A DNA stretch of 64,000 nucleotides, taken from NCBI GenBank assembly GCA_035325995.1, contig DAOKYU010000009.1, forward strand, positions 87,266-151,265, written 5' to 3'. The stretch is from Thermodesulfobacteriota bacterium. Lineage in GTDB: Bacteria > Desulfobacterota_D > UBA1144 > Nemesobacterales > UBA2774. Shown in pieces: positions 51,202 to 60,719 of this stretch; within the stretch, counting starts at the first letter, position 1; each line of letters opens with the position of its first letter. The notes under the pieces were generated by a model, which was given only the letters and a program-made list of their open reading frames with translations, ran no database searches and was not told the DNA's origin. A program made the position numbers and the translations under genes.

Positions 51202-51900
51202 ATGAATGGTTATAAAGCCATATATTTAATAAATTGCTTTAAGTATATTCCGTGCCTTCTGTTTGTTATTGGGGCGGTTTTCGTGCCTCTGACAGCCGGC
51301 GCGCAGGACCTCAGGCTTCATCCGCTCGAAAGCTACACGGTGAAATACAAGGCCGAGGGTAACGCAACAGGAGAGAAAATCCAGTTCTCACAAGATTATG
51401 GAAGAAAAATTTGCTTAAAGGAAAACCTGCAAATCACGATGCCGGAGATCGGCAGCGTCAAGCGTAACGAAAAGATGGTTTCCTGGATAGAAAACGGAGA
51501 GCGCTGGATAGTGGTCGTGAACCTCGATGACAACACCGGCACGAAGTTTAAAGACCCGACATTCGCCAAAATAAGCGAATCGCTAAAAGGCAAGGACCCC
51601 AAACAGTTCAACCAGCAGCAATTGATGAGCATGGGGGGAACGGTCACAGGCAAGAAAACGGTGAGCGGAGAGCAGTGCAGCACGTGGAGCTTCCCGCAAG
51701 GGATAGAAATGTGCATCACCGACGACTTCATAATGCTCGAAACTGTGGCTAACGTGCAGGATCTGAAGGTTCATGAAACCGCGGTCGAAGTGAATAGGAA
51801 GTCGCCGGAGCCAGCCAGCCTCTGTGATTTGACCGGCGTCACTATAACGGAGAGAGACATCAACCAGATGATGCAGCAGCAACAGGCGCCTCAGCAGTAG
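51202..51900 (+). CDS. Secreted protein of unknown family
   Basis: A 232-residue protein with a signal peptide (about 1-34, ending TAGAQ). The mature part is beta-rich: YTVKYKAEGNATGEKIQFS, MVSWIENGERWIVVVNLDD and GKKTVSGEQCSTWSFPQGIEMCITDDF. The middle resembles DUF4412-like outer-membrane or periplasmic proteins (EKMVSWIENGERWIVVVN..., with YGRKICLKENLQI), but this is not firm. The C-terminus MMQQQQAPQQ is Gln-rich. GGGGAGGT lies 11 bases before ATG 51202. A single-gene unit. Confidence 0.65.
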   Translation: MNGYKAIYLINCFKYIPCLLFVIGAVFVPLTAGAQDLRLHPLESYTVKYKAEGNATGEKIQFSQDYGRKICLKENLQITMPEIGSVKRNEKMVSWIENGERWIVVVNLDDNTGTKFKDPTFAKISESLKGKDPKQFNQQQLMSMGGTVTGKKTVSGEQCSTWSFPQGIEMCITDDFIMLETVANVQDLKVHETAVEVNRKSPEPASLCDLTGVTITERDINQMMQQQQAPQQ

Positions 51901-51933
51901 GCGGAATGATCATAAATAAAAGTTAGGTCTATG

Positions 51934-51963
51934 AAAAAGGGGAGGGGGCAGGGCCCTCTCCCC
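51934..51963 (-). terminator. Terminator of yceI-like gene
   Basis: On the minus strand, GGGGAGAGGGCCC pairs with GCCCCCTCCCC through a near-perfect stem, followed by TTTTT (51934-51938). It sits 16 bases past the stop of the YceI gene and may also act on the convergent gene. Confidence 0.7.
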
Positions 51964-51978
51964 GTGCCGCAAGCCTAG

Positions 51979-52602
51979 TTACTGCTTTTTGTGAATGCCC
52001 TCTACTTCGAGGAGTATTTTCACCTTGTCGCCGACCACGAACCCGCCCGAGTCGAGCGTCTTGTTCCAGTTAATATTGAAGTCCTTCCTGTAAATCTCGG
52101 CCTCGGCCTCGAACGCCGTGCGCTCGTTGCCCCACGGGTCGGTCGTCTTGCCGCCGTACTCGGCCTCGAGCTCGACAGTCTTCGTGACGCCGTTTATGGT
52201 GAGGTCGCCGACGATGGTGTAATCGTCAGGGTCGTCCTTGTCGTCCCTGAGCACGCCCTTGCTTACGAATGTGATGTCGGGGTGCTTTTCGACGTTAAGA
52301 AAGTCTTCCGATTTCAGGTGCTTGTCGCGTTTGGCCTCGTTCGTATTGATGCTGGCGGCCTTTATCGTGACCACCACCCCGGAATTCGCGAGGTTCTCGG
52401 GGTCGAACGTGTATGCACCTTCGAAGTTGTCGAACCTGCCGGTAACCGTGCTGATGCCGAGGTGCTTTACCTTGAACATTATCTGCGTGTGCGCCGGGTC
52501 GATCTGGTATTCGACGGGCTCGGCGACGGACGGGGAAGCGCCGGAAATCCAGAGTGCGGCAGCCGCGAGAATCGAGAAAGCGATTGCATTAAAAAGCTTC
52601 AT
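51979..52602 (-). CDS. YceI-family periplasmic lipid-binding protein
   Basis: A 207-residue protein with a cleaved signal peptide (to SVA-EP, about residue 27) and a lipocalin-like YceI domain: YQIDPAHTQIMFKVKHLGISTVTGRFDNFEG, INTNEAKRDKHLKSEDFLNVEKHPDITF and FNINWNKTLDSGGFVVGDKVKILLEVEG. These bind isoprenoids in the periplasm. AAGGAGG lies 7 bases before the ATG. Length matches the family. Confidence 0.95.
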   Translation of the reverse strand: MKLFNAIAFSILAAAALWISGASPSVAEPVEYQIDPAHTQIMFKVKHLGISTVTGRFDNFEGAYTFDPENLANSGVVVTIKAASINTNEAKRDKHLKSEDFLNVEKHPDITFVSKGVLRDDKDDPDDYTIVGDLTINGVTKTVELEAEYGGKTTDPWGNERTAFEAEAEIYRKDFNINWNKTLDSGGFVVGDKVKILLEVEGIHKKQ

Positions 52603-52833
52603 GATGAATAGCCTCCTTGGAGTATATTAGATTTTAAGAGGCCCTAAAAGGGCATAAAGTTTCAGGAAATGAAAAAATACCACACGAATTATCCGTTAAT
52701 AAGCTTAATTTTCGTGCCAGGGAAACGGGAAAGACGGCGGCTCGAGGCGCGAGAACCGAAAAAGGCTATGAATAAGACCGCAACGGCCTCATAATATATT
52801 CAAAGATATCTATAAAAACACCTGGAGAAGCGA

Positions 52834-53322
52834 ATGCAGAAAACGTCGGTCAGGAAAGCCAGGATAGAAGACGCGGGCAGGATGGCGGAGATACTGCGGG
52901 AGATCGGGTGGTCCGAGAGGCGGAACTCCCTTCCGCTGGAAGAGGTTTCAAAACCCATAGAAGGGTTAATAGAGCACTGCATAAACGACAGCCAGGGGCA
53001 TTCGATGCTGGTAGCCGTGGACGGCAGCGACAGGATCCTCGGCTTTACGTGCGTCCACTGGGTCCCGTTCGTCATGCTGGGGAGCTGGGAAGGATACGTG
53101 TCGGACATGTTCGTCAGCCCCGAGACGAGCGGCATGGGGGTCGGGACAAATCTCATAGAGCAGGTGATAGAAGAGGGGAAGGAAAGGGGATGCATGAGGC
53201 TCATGGTCACGAACGGAAAGGAGAAGGCTTCCTACAAGCTGGGGTTTTACAAGAAGCTCGGCTGGACGGAGAGGCCGCTCGTCGCGAATTTCGTTTATTA
53301 TTACCGTGAGCCCTGGTCGTAG
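52834..53322 (+). CDS. GNAT-family N-acetyltransferase
   Basis: A 162-residue GNAT protein. Acetyl-CoA motif A is VSDMFVSPETSGMGVGTNLIEQ, with the loop SGMGVG, and motif B is GFYKKLGWTER. Acceptor unknown. GGAGA precedes the ATG. The SixA gene starts 17 bases later, so they may be co-transcribed. Confidence 0.9.
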   Translation: MQKTSVRKARIEDAGRMAEILREIGWSERRNSLPLEEVSKPIEGLIEHCINDSQGHSMLVAVDGSDRILGFTCVHWVPFVMLGSWEGYVSDMFVSPETSGMGVGTNLIEQVIEEGKERGCMRLMVTNGKEKASYKLGFYKKLGWTERPLVANFVYYYREPWS

Positions 53323-53339
53323 CGGGGGCGGGGTACGAA

Positions 53340-53840
53340 ATGAAACCGAAGACCCTTATACTCGTAAGGCATGCGAAGTCGAGCTGGGACGAGCCCGGGC
53401 TCTGCGACAGGGACCGCCCGCTCAACGACAGGGGGAAGAAGGACGTCCCGCGCATGGGGAGGTTCCTCTCGGACAAGGGCGTCCGGCCCGGGTTGATAGT
53501 TTCGAGCCCGGCGCGGAGGGCGAGGAAGACGGCCGAGGGCATTGCGAAGGAGCTCGGCTTCAAGAAATTCGAGGTCAGGATAGACGACAGGGTTTACACG
53601 TTCGACGAAGAAGCGCTTTTGAGAGTGGTATGGGGGTTCGACGACGGTCTCTGGGAGGTAATGGTCGTCGGGCACAACCCTGCCGTTACCGCCCTCCTGA
53701 ACCGCCTGACGCGGGCGGGGATAGACAATGTCCCCACGTGCGGGGTCGCCGTAATAGAGATACGCTCCGAAAGCTGGGCCGGGGCCGACGACGGAACTGG
53801 GAAGCTCGTTTCGTTCGATTATCCGAAAAATCTCCCCTGA
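53340..53840 (+). CDS. SixA-like histidine phosphatase
   Basis: A 166-residue member of the histidine phosphatase superfamily. LVRHAKSSWDEPGLCDRDRPL carries the RHA/RHG phosphate site, SSPARRARKTAE the arginine and VVGHNPAVTALLNRL the second His. It is like E. coli SixA, which dephosphorylates phosphohistidine in phosphorelays and NPr of the nitrogen PTS. A PtsP gene is present in the same window, so a link to PTS-Ntr is plausible but not shown. Confidence 0.9.
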   Translation: MKPKTLILVRHAKSSWDEPGLCDRDRPLNDRGKKDVPRMGRFLSDKGVRPGLIVSSPARRARKTAEGIAKELGFKKFEVRIDDRVYTFDEEALLRVVWGFDDGLWEVMVVGHNPAVTALLNRLTRAGIDNVPTCGVAVIEIRSESWAGADDGTGKLVSFDYPKNLP

Positions 53841-53847
53841 TTTCCCC

Positions 53848-53876
53848 TTGATATTTGACTCCTTATCCGGTTAAAT
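53848..53876 (+). promoter_or_regulatory. Promoter of rraA (leaderless)
   Basis: TTGATA (53848-53853), exactly 17 bases, TTAAAT (53871-53876). The ATG begins 11 bases later with no ribosome site. Confidence 0.5.
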
Positions 53877-53887
53877 CCCTATCCCTA

Positions 53888-54370
53888 ATGGACATATCCA
53901 CACCCGACCTTTGCGACAAATACCCGGGCCTCGTGAAAATCGCCGAGCCCGTATTCAGAAGCTACGGCGGCCGCGGCGCGTTTTCGGGGAGCATAGTCAC
54001 AGTTAAATGCTTCGAGGACAACTCGTTCGTAAAGGAGCTTGCCGGCGGGGACGGCGCGGGGAAGGTGCTCGTCGTCGACGGCGGCGGCTCTTTAAAGAAG
54101 GCCCTCCTCGGCAACCTCATAGCCGCGAGCGCCGCCCGGAACGGCTGGGCGGGCGTCGTCGTCTACGGCGCTATAAGGGACGTGGAAGAAATAATGCGGA
54201 CGGACCTCGGCGTGCTGGCCCTGGGATCCATACCGCTGAAAACGGAAAGGAAAGGGGCCGGCGAGACGGGCATCCCCGTCACGTTCGCGGGCGTGACGTT
54301 TAACCCCGGAGAGTATATATACGCCGACGGCACGGGGCTCATAGTGTCGCCCGAGCCGCTTACGCCCTGA
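53888..54370 (+). CDS. rraA: RraA family protein (RNase E activity regulator / HMG aldolase fold)
   Basis: A 160-residue RraA-fold protein aligning over its whole length with E. coli RraA (161 residues): DISTPDLCDKYPG, YGGRGAFSGSIVTVKCFEDNS, GKVLVVDGGGSLKKALLGN and VYGAIRDVEEIMRTDLGVLALG. The family either inhibits RNase E or acts as a 4-hydroxy-4-methyl-2-oxoglutarate aldolase; the G-x-x-x-R-D motif VVYGAIRD is compatible with both. ATG 53888 matches the family start; a TTG at 53855 lies within the promoter. Confidence 0.93.
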   Translation: MDISTPDLCDKYPGLVKIAEPVFRSYGGRGAFSGSIVTVKCFEDNSFVKELAGGDGAGKVLVVDGGGSLKKALLGNLIAASAARNGWAGVVVYGAIRDVEEIMRTDLGVLALGSIPLKTERKGAGETGIPVTFAGVTFNPGEYIYADGTGLIVSPEPLTP

Positions 54371-54533
54371 GCGGAAGCACCAAGCAGTTATCAACACACA
54401 ATTTTCTTGATTAAAATTCCAAAATATTCTAGAATGGAAATACCGGATAATTCTTAAGCGATATAAAGGCATAAAAGGCGGCTCGCCCTCAGGCGGACTA
54501 ATCATGCCGGGGCGGAGACGATGGGAGGACCCG

Positions 54534-56408
54534 ATGAAACTTCTTCTTATCAACCCCAGGTTCCCGGAAAGCTTCTGGAGCTTTAAGTGGGCTGTCGACA
54601 ACATAATGCCCAGGGGGATAAGGACTATTAATCCTCCGCTCGGGCTCGCCACGCTGGCCGCGCTTTGCCCGCCCGACTGGGAAATCGAAATAGTAGACGA
54701 AAACATCGAATCCATCCCCCTTAACCCCAGGGCCGACCTCATAGGAATCTGCGGCATGGGGGTTCAGTTCAAAAGACAGAGCGAGCTTTTAAAATTCTAC
54801 AGGAGTAAGGGGCACTACGTCGTCGCCGGCGGGAGCTACGCGTCACTCTGCCCAGAGTATTTCGAGGGCATGGCCGATACCGTCGTGGCGGGCGAGGCGG
54901 AATACATATGGAAGGAATTCTGCAGGGACTTCGAAGACGGTGCGCCGAAGAAGCTCTACAAGGAAACGGAGGAAGTATCGCTCGAAGACTCGCCGACCCC
55001 GCGCTTCGATCTCTTGAAGCTCGACAGGTACCAGGCCGTCAGCCTCCAGTTTTCGCGCGGCTGCCCGTACAGGTGCGAGTTCTGCGACATCATAGTAATG
55101 TTCGGAAGAAAGCCCAGGGTGAAATCGACGGAGCAGGTGGGGCGCGAGCTCGACGAGCTCAGGCGGCTCGGAATAAGGAACGTATTTTTCGTGGACGACA
55201 ACCTCATCGGCAACAAGCCCGTCGCCAAGAAGCTGATGGCTTATCTCCGGGATTACCAGAAGGAGCACAACTACAACTTCCTCTTCGGGACGGAGGCGTC
55301 GCTCAACCTCGCGCAGGACGACGAGCTTCTTAAGCTCTTTACCGAGGCCAATTTCGGGTGGGTGTTCATAGGCATCGAATCGCCCGACGAGGAGAGCCTG
55401 AAGGAAACGCTCAAGTTCCAGAACATGCGCTCGGACATATTGACATCTATCAGGCACATATATTCGTACGGCATAGAGGTGCTCGCCGGGTTTATCATAG
55501 GGTTCGACAACGACACGGTGAAGACGTTCGACCTCCAGTACAGGTTTATACAGAACTCCGGCATACAGGCGGCGATGATTGGACTCCTTACCGCCGTGCC
55601 AAAGACCCCGCTTTACGAAAGGCTCGAGAAGGACGGACGCCTTATAAAAGAAGCGAGCGGGACGGACAACACGAAGCTGGGGACGAATCTCATCCCGAAG
55701 CGGATGTCTTACAAGGACATGGTCGAAGGCTACAGGCAGCTTTATTACAAGCTCCTCGACGACCGCACCATTGCCGACAGGATTCTCAACAAAACGCGCT
55801 ACATGAAAAACCCACTCTTCAGGAGCACGTACGACATCCCCGACCAGCTGAGGTCGTTAAGGGGATTTTTGCTGCGGGGTATACTCCCCGGAGGACCCGC
55901 GAGGGTCTATCATCTGCTGAGGACGTTCCCCTTCACCCGGCCGAAATTGATACCGCTGGTCATTCAGGACTGGACGATTGGAATATCGATGCGTAACTAC
56001 ATCGACCGGCATTTCATAACCGTCGAGGAAGGAGAGGAGAGCCTCGCGAGGAGCCATTTCGAATCGTTCGAGAGGTCTCTCGGGAAGTATCTTAGCAAGG
56101 GTATAGTCGAGGTGTCGTTCGACAGGTACAAGAACGCTGCGGCGAACCTCCTCATATCCATAAAGCGGAAACCCGACGGGGACTTCTTCGAGAACGTCGC
56201 GCCCCACATCGAGAACGTGCTCAAGAACACCCCCTCGTCCATCACCTTGAAGATAGATGAGTTCCACGACGAGCACCACCGCCACCTCCACAGGCTCTTC
56301 AAGCGCCTTTCGCGGTACGGCGACAGGATATACATAGCAGTACACGAAAAGCTCCGGGACAAGGTGCATATCGACTCTTCCGTATTCAATCTCGTGCTCG
56401 AGAGCTAG
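54534..56408 (+). CDS. B12-binding-domain radical SAM protein with DUF4070
   Basis: A 624-residue class B-type radical SAM enzyme. Residues 1-150 are a cobalamin-binding Rossmann fold (MKLLLINPRFPESFWSFKW, PPLGLATLAALCP, WEIEIVDEN), lacking the base-off DxHxxG His. The radical SAM core has C177-x3-C181-x2-C184 in RGCPYRCEFCD, and the C-terminal DUF4070-like part starts near 440. HpnP-like and related enzymes of this family methylate or rearrange unreactive carbons. The following O-methyltransferase gene suggests a shared product. GGGAGG lies 5 bases before ATG 54534. Confidence 0.9.
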   Translation: MKLLLINPRFPESFWSFKWAVDNIMPRGIRTINPPLGLATLAALCPPDWEIEIVDENIESIPLNPRADLIGICGMGVQFKRQSELLKFYRSKGHYVVAGGSYASLCPEYFEGMADTVVAGEAEYIWKEFCRDFEDGAPKKLYKETEEVSLEDSPTPRFDLLKLDRYQAVSLQFSRGCPYRCEFCDIIVMFGRKPRVKSTEQVGRELDELRRLGIRNVFFVDDNLIGNKPVAKKLMAYLRDYQKEHNYNFLFGTEASLNLAQDDELLKLFTEANFGWVFIGIESPDEESLKETLKFQNMRSDILTSIRHIYSYGIEVLAGFIIGFDNDTVKTFDLQYRFIQNSGIQAAMIGLLTAVPKTPLYERLEKDGRLIKEASGTDNTKLGTNLIPKRMSYKDMVEGYRQLYYKLLDDRTIADRILNKTRYMKNPLFRSTYDIPDQLRSLRGFLLRGILPGGPARVYHLLRTFPFTRPKLIPLVIQDWTIGISMRNYIDRHFITVEEGEESLARSHFESFERSLGKYLSKGIVEVSFDRYKNAAANLLISIKRKPDGDFFENVAPHIENVLKNTPSSITLKIDEFHDEHHRHLHRLFKRLSRYGDRIYIAVHEKLRDKVHIDSSVFNLVLES

Positions 56409-56472
56409 GCTATACTATATGGCATGCCCGCCGCCCTGACCTTACCAACCCCAGGGACCGAAGGAGTCTTAA

Positions 56473-57498
56473 ATGACTGCTAATATCGATCCGTCCGCAA
56501 TACTGAAGATCGCGTTCGGCTTCTGGGAATCGAAGGTACTTCTCACCGCGGTAAGGTTCGGGCTCTTCACCGAGCTCGGGGACCGCGCAATGACCGGGAA
56601 GGAGATAGGAGAAAAGCTGTCTCTCCACCCGAGGGGCGTCTGGGATTTCCTCGACGCCCTGGTTTCGATGAACTTCCTCGAGCGTCACGGCGACGGCCAC
56701 GGAGCCCTTTACAGGAATACCGTCGAGACCCAACGGTTCCTCGACAGGAACAGCCGGTTTTATATAGGCGGCATGCTCGAAATGCTGGACGTCCGCCTCT
56801 TTAAATACTGGGACGGGCTTGGCGAAGCCCTCAGGACCGGAAAGCCCCAGAACGAGACCAGGCACAGCGGCACGTCCATCTTCGAGGAGCTCTACCGGGA
56901 CGAGGCCGGGCTCGAACAGTTCATGGATGCTATGGCCGGGCTCTCCCGGGGGAATTTCGATGCCCTGGCTGAGAAGTTCGATTTTTCGAAATATCGGACG
57001 CACTGCGACATAGGCGGGGCGACCGGGCTTCTGTCCATACTGGCGGCCGGGAAGCACCCCGGCCTCAAGAGCATCTCCTTCGATCTGCCGATGGTCGAGC
57101 CGATAGCGAAGAGGCACATAGAGCGCGCCGGTCTTTCGGACCGGGTTTCCACGGCCTCGGGCGATTTCTTTAAGGACCCGCTCCCGAAAGCCGACGTCAT
57201 AACGATGGGGATGATACTCCACGACTGGAACCTCGAGAATAAAAAACATCTCATCAGGGCCGCTTATGACGCGCTTTCAGAAGGAGGCGCCTTAGTGGCC
57301 GTCGAGAATATAATCGACGACGAGCGGAGGACGAACACGTTCGGGATGCTGATGTCGCTCAACATGCTGATCGAATTCGGGGACGCCTTCGATTTTACCG
57401 GCGCCGACTTTAAGGAATGGTGCAGCGAGGCCGGGTTCAGGCGGTTCGAGGTTATACCTCTGGCCGGGCCCTGCAGCGCGGCTATCGCGTATAAGTAA
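56473..57498 (+). CDS. Class I O-methyltransferase with dimerisation domain
   Basis: A 341-residue SAM-dependent O-methyltransferase. An N-terminal winged-helix dimerisation domain (KVLLTAVRFGLFTELGDRAMT, LHPRGVWDFLDALVSMNFLE) precedes the Rossmann domain with THCDIGGATGLLSILAAGKHP and MGMILHDWNLENKKHLIRAAY. It resembles acetylserotonin/tetracenomycin-type and bacteriochlorophyll-pathway methyltransferases that act on hydroxyl groups. GAAGGAG precedes the ATG. It lies 64 bases after the radical SAM gene. Confidence 0.92.
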   Translation: MTANIDPSAILKIAFGFWESKVLLTAVRFGLFTELGDRAMTGKEIGEKLSLHPRGVWDFLDALVSMNFLERHGDGHGALYRNTVETQRFLDRNSRFYIGGMLEMLDVRLFKYWDGLGEALRTGKPQNETRHSGTSIFEELYRDEAGLEQFMDAMAGLSRGNFDALAEKFDFSKYRTHCDIGGATGLLSILAAGKHPGLKSISFDLPMVEPIAKRHIERAGLSDRVSTASGDFFKDPLPKADVITMGMILHDWNLENKKHLIRAAYDALSEGGALVAVENIIDDERRTNTFGMLMSLNMLIEFGDAFDFTGADFKEWCSEAGFRRFEVIPLAGPCSAAIAYK

Positions 57499-57597
57499 TC
57501 TCCTTTAATCCGCTAATTGAATATCCCTTTGCCGGGGAGTTTAGTAGAAATATATTTTCTGCCTGACGGCCATTTTCATGGGTGGCCCCGGATCCGA

Positions 57598-59127
57598 TTA
57601 TTCGGACGTGGGAAACGGCGGCGGAGTCAACCCAGCGACGCAGCCGGTATCGGGGGGCACGTCCGGATTGGAGAGGAATGACCTGACCACGCTCTGTGCG
57701 CATTCCGACTGGGGTGTGACCCAATGCCCAATCCCCGGGATCACGATCCTGGTCGAGTTTTCGAGCGTCATGGCGGCGTACTCGGCCCACTGCGGCGATG
57801 TTTTAGCGTCAAAGCTGCCCGAAATGACGAGCGTGGGAATGCTGCTGATCGTGACGTCACGTACAGAAGGATCCGCACTTGGAACGTTCCAGATGGCACA
57901 GTCCTCGGTCTCGAAAGGCAATTGCGGCGCTTGGGACAGGACCGAGTCGGGGTAGGTCGGAAAAGCGAGACGCCCTTGCACAAGGATCTGGGATTGGGGC
58001 TCGAAGGGAATCCATTCGCTGCAGAAGACGCCGTAGGTCAAGCCGTAGCCGAATATGCCCTCACCCGCCGGGTTGGCGAGTGCCGCGCGCCCGGCCGCAA
58101 TCTGCTTCGGATCACCCTCGACCAGCTCTTGTATGGCCGACGGAACATTGATAAAGGCCGGACCGGCTGCGACGAGCCAATTCACCAGCGCCCCGCCGTC
58201 GAGCACCACCGTCACCAGCGGGCCGTCCGGGGCATACTGCGCCGTCGTCGTCAGCGGATTGGCCTCGAGCTGCTGGACCTGGCCGGCGAACGTTGCCTCC
58301 ACATCGCCGTACTCGCTGTTGCAGGCGGGCTGATCGGCACATGCGCGAAACAGGTTGTTAAAGGCTTCACCAAGGTTGGTCCATGTCCAACCGAGGCTCG
58401 CCACACTGGGCGGCACGACGGAGTCGATAATCACGCTGCGGATGGTCTCGGGGTAATCGCGCATCAGCGTAAGCGCCAGATAGGTGCCGTAGGAATAGCC
58501 GTTCAGGCTCCACTGTTTGATCCCCAACACCTTGCGCAGGTCCTCGAAGTCGGCCGCATTTTCGGTGGTGTTGTAGGCGCTCAGATCGATCCCTTCGGCC
58601 ACCAGCCGATCACGACAAGCCCGCGTCGCGGCCAGGTGCTCCGCCTTGGTTGAATCGGCGCCGTAGACGAGGCCGACCAGCCGCGCATTGAATTGGTCGA
58701 TCTCCGGGCATGTCAGCTCCGGCTCGGTGTCCAGCGTTCCGCGCTGCGCCATGATGATCAGGTCACGCTGTTGGTTCAGCCCGGCAGGCACGAGAAACTC
58801 CGCCTCGGCAAGCGCATCGCCGCCCGGACCGCCGGTCAGGTGAACGATGGGCTCGTCCGGGGGCGGCTGGGAGACGGACGGGATGATTGCAACCGGGAGC
58901 CGGATCCTGCGTCCATTGAATTTGGTGCGGCTCTCCGGCACCACCAGAAAGCCGCAGCTCGCGTCGGCAAACGTGGGAAGCGACGCAACGCTCTCCGGGC
59001 ACGCACCGGGCTCGAACTCGGCCGGCGGAAGCCCCGAGTCCGAGTCGGATTCGCATGCAAAAGATGCCAGCGCCAGAATAATCGCCAGCGCCGCTACCTG
59101 TGCCTTCCAGATCGGTCTCAAACTCAT
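57598..59127 (-). CDS. Lipoprotein alpha/beta hydrolase with TAP-like C-terminal domain (copy 2)
   Basis: A 509-residue secreted hydrolase. Lipobox ASFAC (C25) after a hydrophobic signal. The oxyanion-hole motif is HLTGGPGGDAL, the nucleophile Ser is in NGYSYGTYLALTL, the acid is likely in ISGSFDAKTSPQW and the His in PGIGHWVTPQ. The C-terminal part is the TAP-like domain of tripeptidyl aminopeptidases and mycobacterial-type CaeA hydrolases. It overlaps the stop of the first copy by 4 bases (ATGA). Codon use (ATC, CTG, GCC) is unlike its neighbours. Protein and DNA are closely related to 59124-60671. Confidence 0.9.
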   Translation of the reverse strand: MSLRPIWKAQVAALAIILALASFACESDSDSGLPPAEFEPGACPESVASLPTFADASCGFLVVPESRTKFNGRRIRLPVAIIPSVSQPPPDEPIVHLTGGPGGDALAEAEFLVPAGLNQQRDLIIMAQRGTLDTEPELTCPEIDQFNARLVGLVYGADSTKAEHLAATRACRDRLVAEGIDLSAYNTTENAADFEDLRKVLGIKQWSLNGYSYGTYLALTLMRDYPETIRSVIIDSVVPPSVASLGWTWTNLGEAFNNLFRACADQPACNSEYGDVEATFAGQVQQLEANPLTTTAQYAPDGPLVTVVLDGGALVNWLVAAGPAFINVPSAIQELVEGDPKQIAAGRAALANPAGEGIFGYGLTYGVFCSEWIPFEPQSQILVQGRLAFPTYPDSVLSQAPQLPFETEDCAIWNVPSADPSVRDVTISSIPTLVISGSFDAKTSPQWAEYAAMTLENSTRIVIPGIGHWVTPQSECAQSVVRSFLSNPDVPPDTGCVAGLTPPPFPTSE

Positions 59128-60671
59128 GGGGTCAGCTCCTCTGTGTCAAATGGCGGCGGTGTCAGTCCTGCCACGCAGCCGGTGTCGGGCGCATCCGGTG
59201 TGTCGAGGAAGGATGCGATGACCATCTGTGCGCATTCCGACTGGGGTGTGACCCAATGACCGATCCCGGGAATGATGATGTTCGTCGAATTAGGCAGCGT
59301 CTCGGCGGCATACGCACCCCACTGCGGCGACGTTCTGCCGTCGAAACTACCCGTTATGATGAGCGTCGGGATGTCGCTCGCAGTAATATCACGTGCGGAG
59401 GAAGGCGCTTTGGGAACATTCCAGACGGCGCAATCCTCGGTCATGAAGGGCAGTTGCGGCGACTGAGAGAGGACCGAGTCGGGGTAGGTCGGAAAAGCGA
59501 GACGCCCTTGCGCAAGGATCTGGGATTCGGGCTCGAAGGGGATCCACTCACTACAGAACACTCCGAAGGCCAGACCATGACCGAACAGGCCTATTCCTGC
59601 GGGGTCCGTAAAAAAAGACCGCGAATTGGCAATCGGCGCCGGATTACCATGGGCCAGCGCGTCTATGGCGGCGGGAATCGAGGAAACATCGAGAAGAGGT
59701 TGCGGGATGGCGGCGAGCCAGTTCACCAGCGCCCCGCCGTCGAGCACCACGGTCACAGGCGGAACCTCGGGCGAATACGTTCCCGTCGTTATCAATGGAT
59801 TGGCTTCGAGCTCCTGGACCAGGCCCGCGAACGTGGCTGCCAAATCGCCGTACTTATCGTTGCAGGCTGGCTGATCGGTACACGCGCGAAATATGTTGTT
59901 GATGCCTTCATTGGCGTTGGTCCATGTCCAACCAAGGCTCGCAACACTCGGCGGCACGACGGAGTCGATGATCACGCTGCGGATACCTTCGGGATGATCG
60001 CGCATCAGGGTGAGCGCCAGATTGGTCCCGTACGAGAATCCATACACGTTCCACTCTTCTATCCCGAGCACCTTGCGGAGGTCGGCGAAATCGGCGGCGT
60101 TCTCGGTCGTGTTGTAGGCGCCGAGGTCGATCCCCTCGGCCACCAGACGATCATGACAGAGCTTCGTCGCCGCCACGTGGAGCTCCCTGGTCGTGTCGGC
60201 ACCGTAGGGAAGACCGATTACTTCAATGCTGAACTCGTCGACCTCGGGGCAAGTCAGTTCCGGCTCGGTGTCGAGATCCCCGCGCTGGTCCATCAAGATC
60301 AGATCGCGATCCTGATTCAGCCCGGAGGCCACGAGAACCGGGGCCTCGGAAAGCGCATCGCCGCCGGGGCCCCCGGTCAGGTGTACGATGGGCGAGCCCT
60401 GCGGGGGCTGGGAGACGGACGGGATGATTGCAACCGGGAGCCGGATCGTGCGTCCGTTGGATTTGGTGCGATTCTCCGGTACCACGAGAACGCCGCAGAG
60501 TGCGTTCTCAAGCTCGGGGATTGAAGCTTTACTGCTCGGGCACGGACCGGGCTCAAAAACCGCCTGCGACGAATCTGAATCCGAAGAGGAACACGCGGAG
60601 GCTATAAACGCCAGCGTGCCGACAACCAGCACGACCCAGGCTTTCGACACTGTTCTCCACCGTCTCATCAT
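59124..60671 (-). CDS. Lipoprotein alpha/beta hydrolase with TAP-like C-terminal domain (copy 1)
   Basis: A 515-residue paralogue of the downstream gene. Lipobox FIASAC (C27); VHLTGGPGGDALSEAP, YGFSYGTNLALTLM (Ser) and IIIPGIGHWVTPQSECAQ (His) give the same catalytic set, and VVPPSVASLGWTWTNANEG is nearly identical in both. It is a likely outer-membrane or periplasmic peptidase/esterase. It leads the two-gene unit, with AT-rich DNA and two tandem 23-base repeats upstream. The first ATG of an ATGATG pair is used. Confidence 0.9.
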   Translation of the reverse strand: MMRRWRTVSKAWVVLVVGTLAFIASACSSSDSDSSQAVFEPGPCPSSKASIPELENALCGVLVVPENRTKSNGRTIRLPVAIIPSVSQPPQGSPIVHLTGGPGGDALSEAPVLVASGLNQDRDLILMDQRGDLDTEPELTCPEVDEFSIEVIGLPYGADTTRELHVAATKLCHDRLVAEGIDLGAYNTTENAADFADLRKVLGIEEWNVYGFSYGTNLALTLMRDHPEGIRSVIIDSVVPPSVASLGWTWTNANEGINNIFRACTDQPACNDKYGDLAATFAGLVQELEANPLITTGTYSPEVPPVTVVLDGGALVNWLAAIPQPLLDVSSIPAAIDALAHGNPAPIANSRSFFTDPAGIGLFGHGLAFGVFCSEWIPFEPESQILAQGRLAFPTYPDSVLSQSPQLPFMTEDCAVWNVPKAPSSARDITASDIPTLIITGSFDGRTSPQWGAYAAETLPNSTNIIIPGIGHWVTPQSECAQMVIASFLDTPDAPDTGCVAGLTPPPFDTEELTP

Positions 60672-60719
60672 GCCCTGCCTCCATTGTCCTTCGTGGTGAC
60701 CATGTTTTTTTCGATCTCC

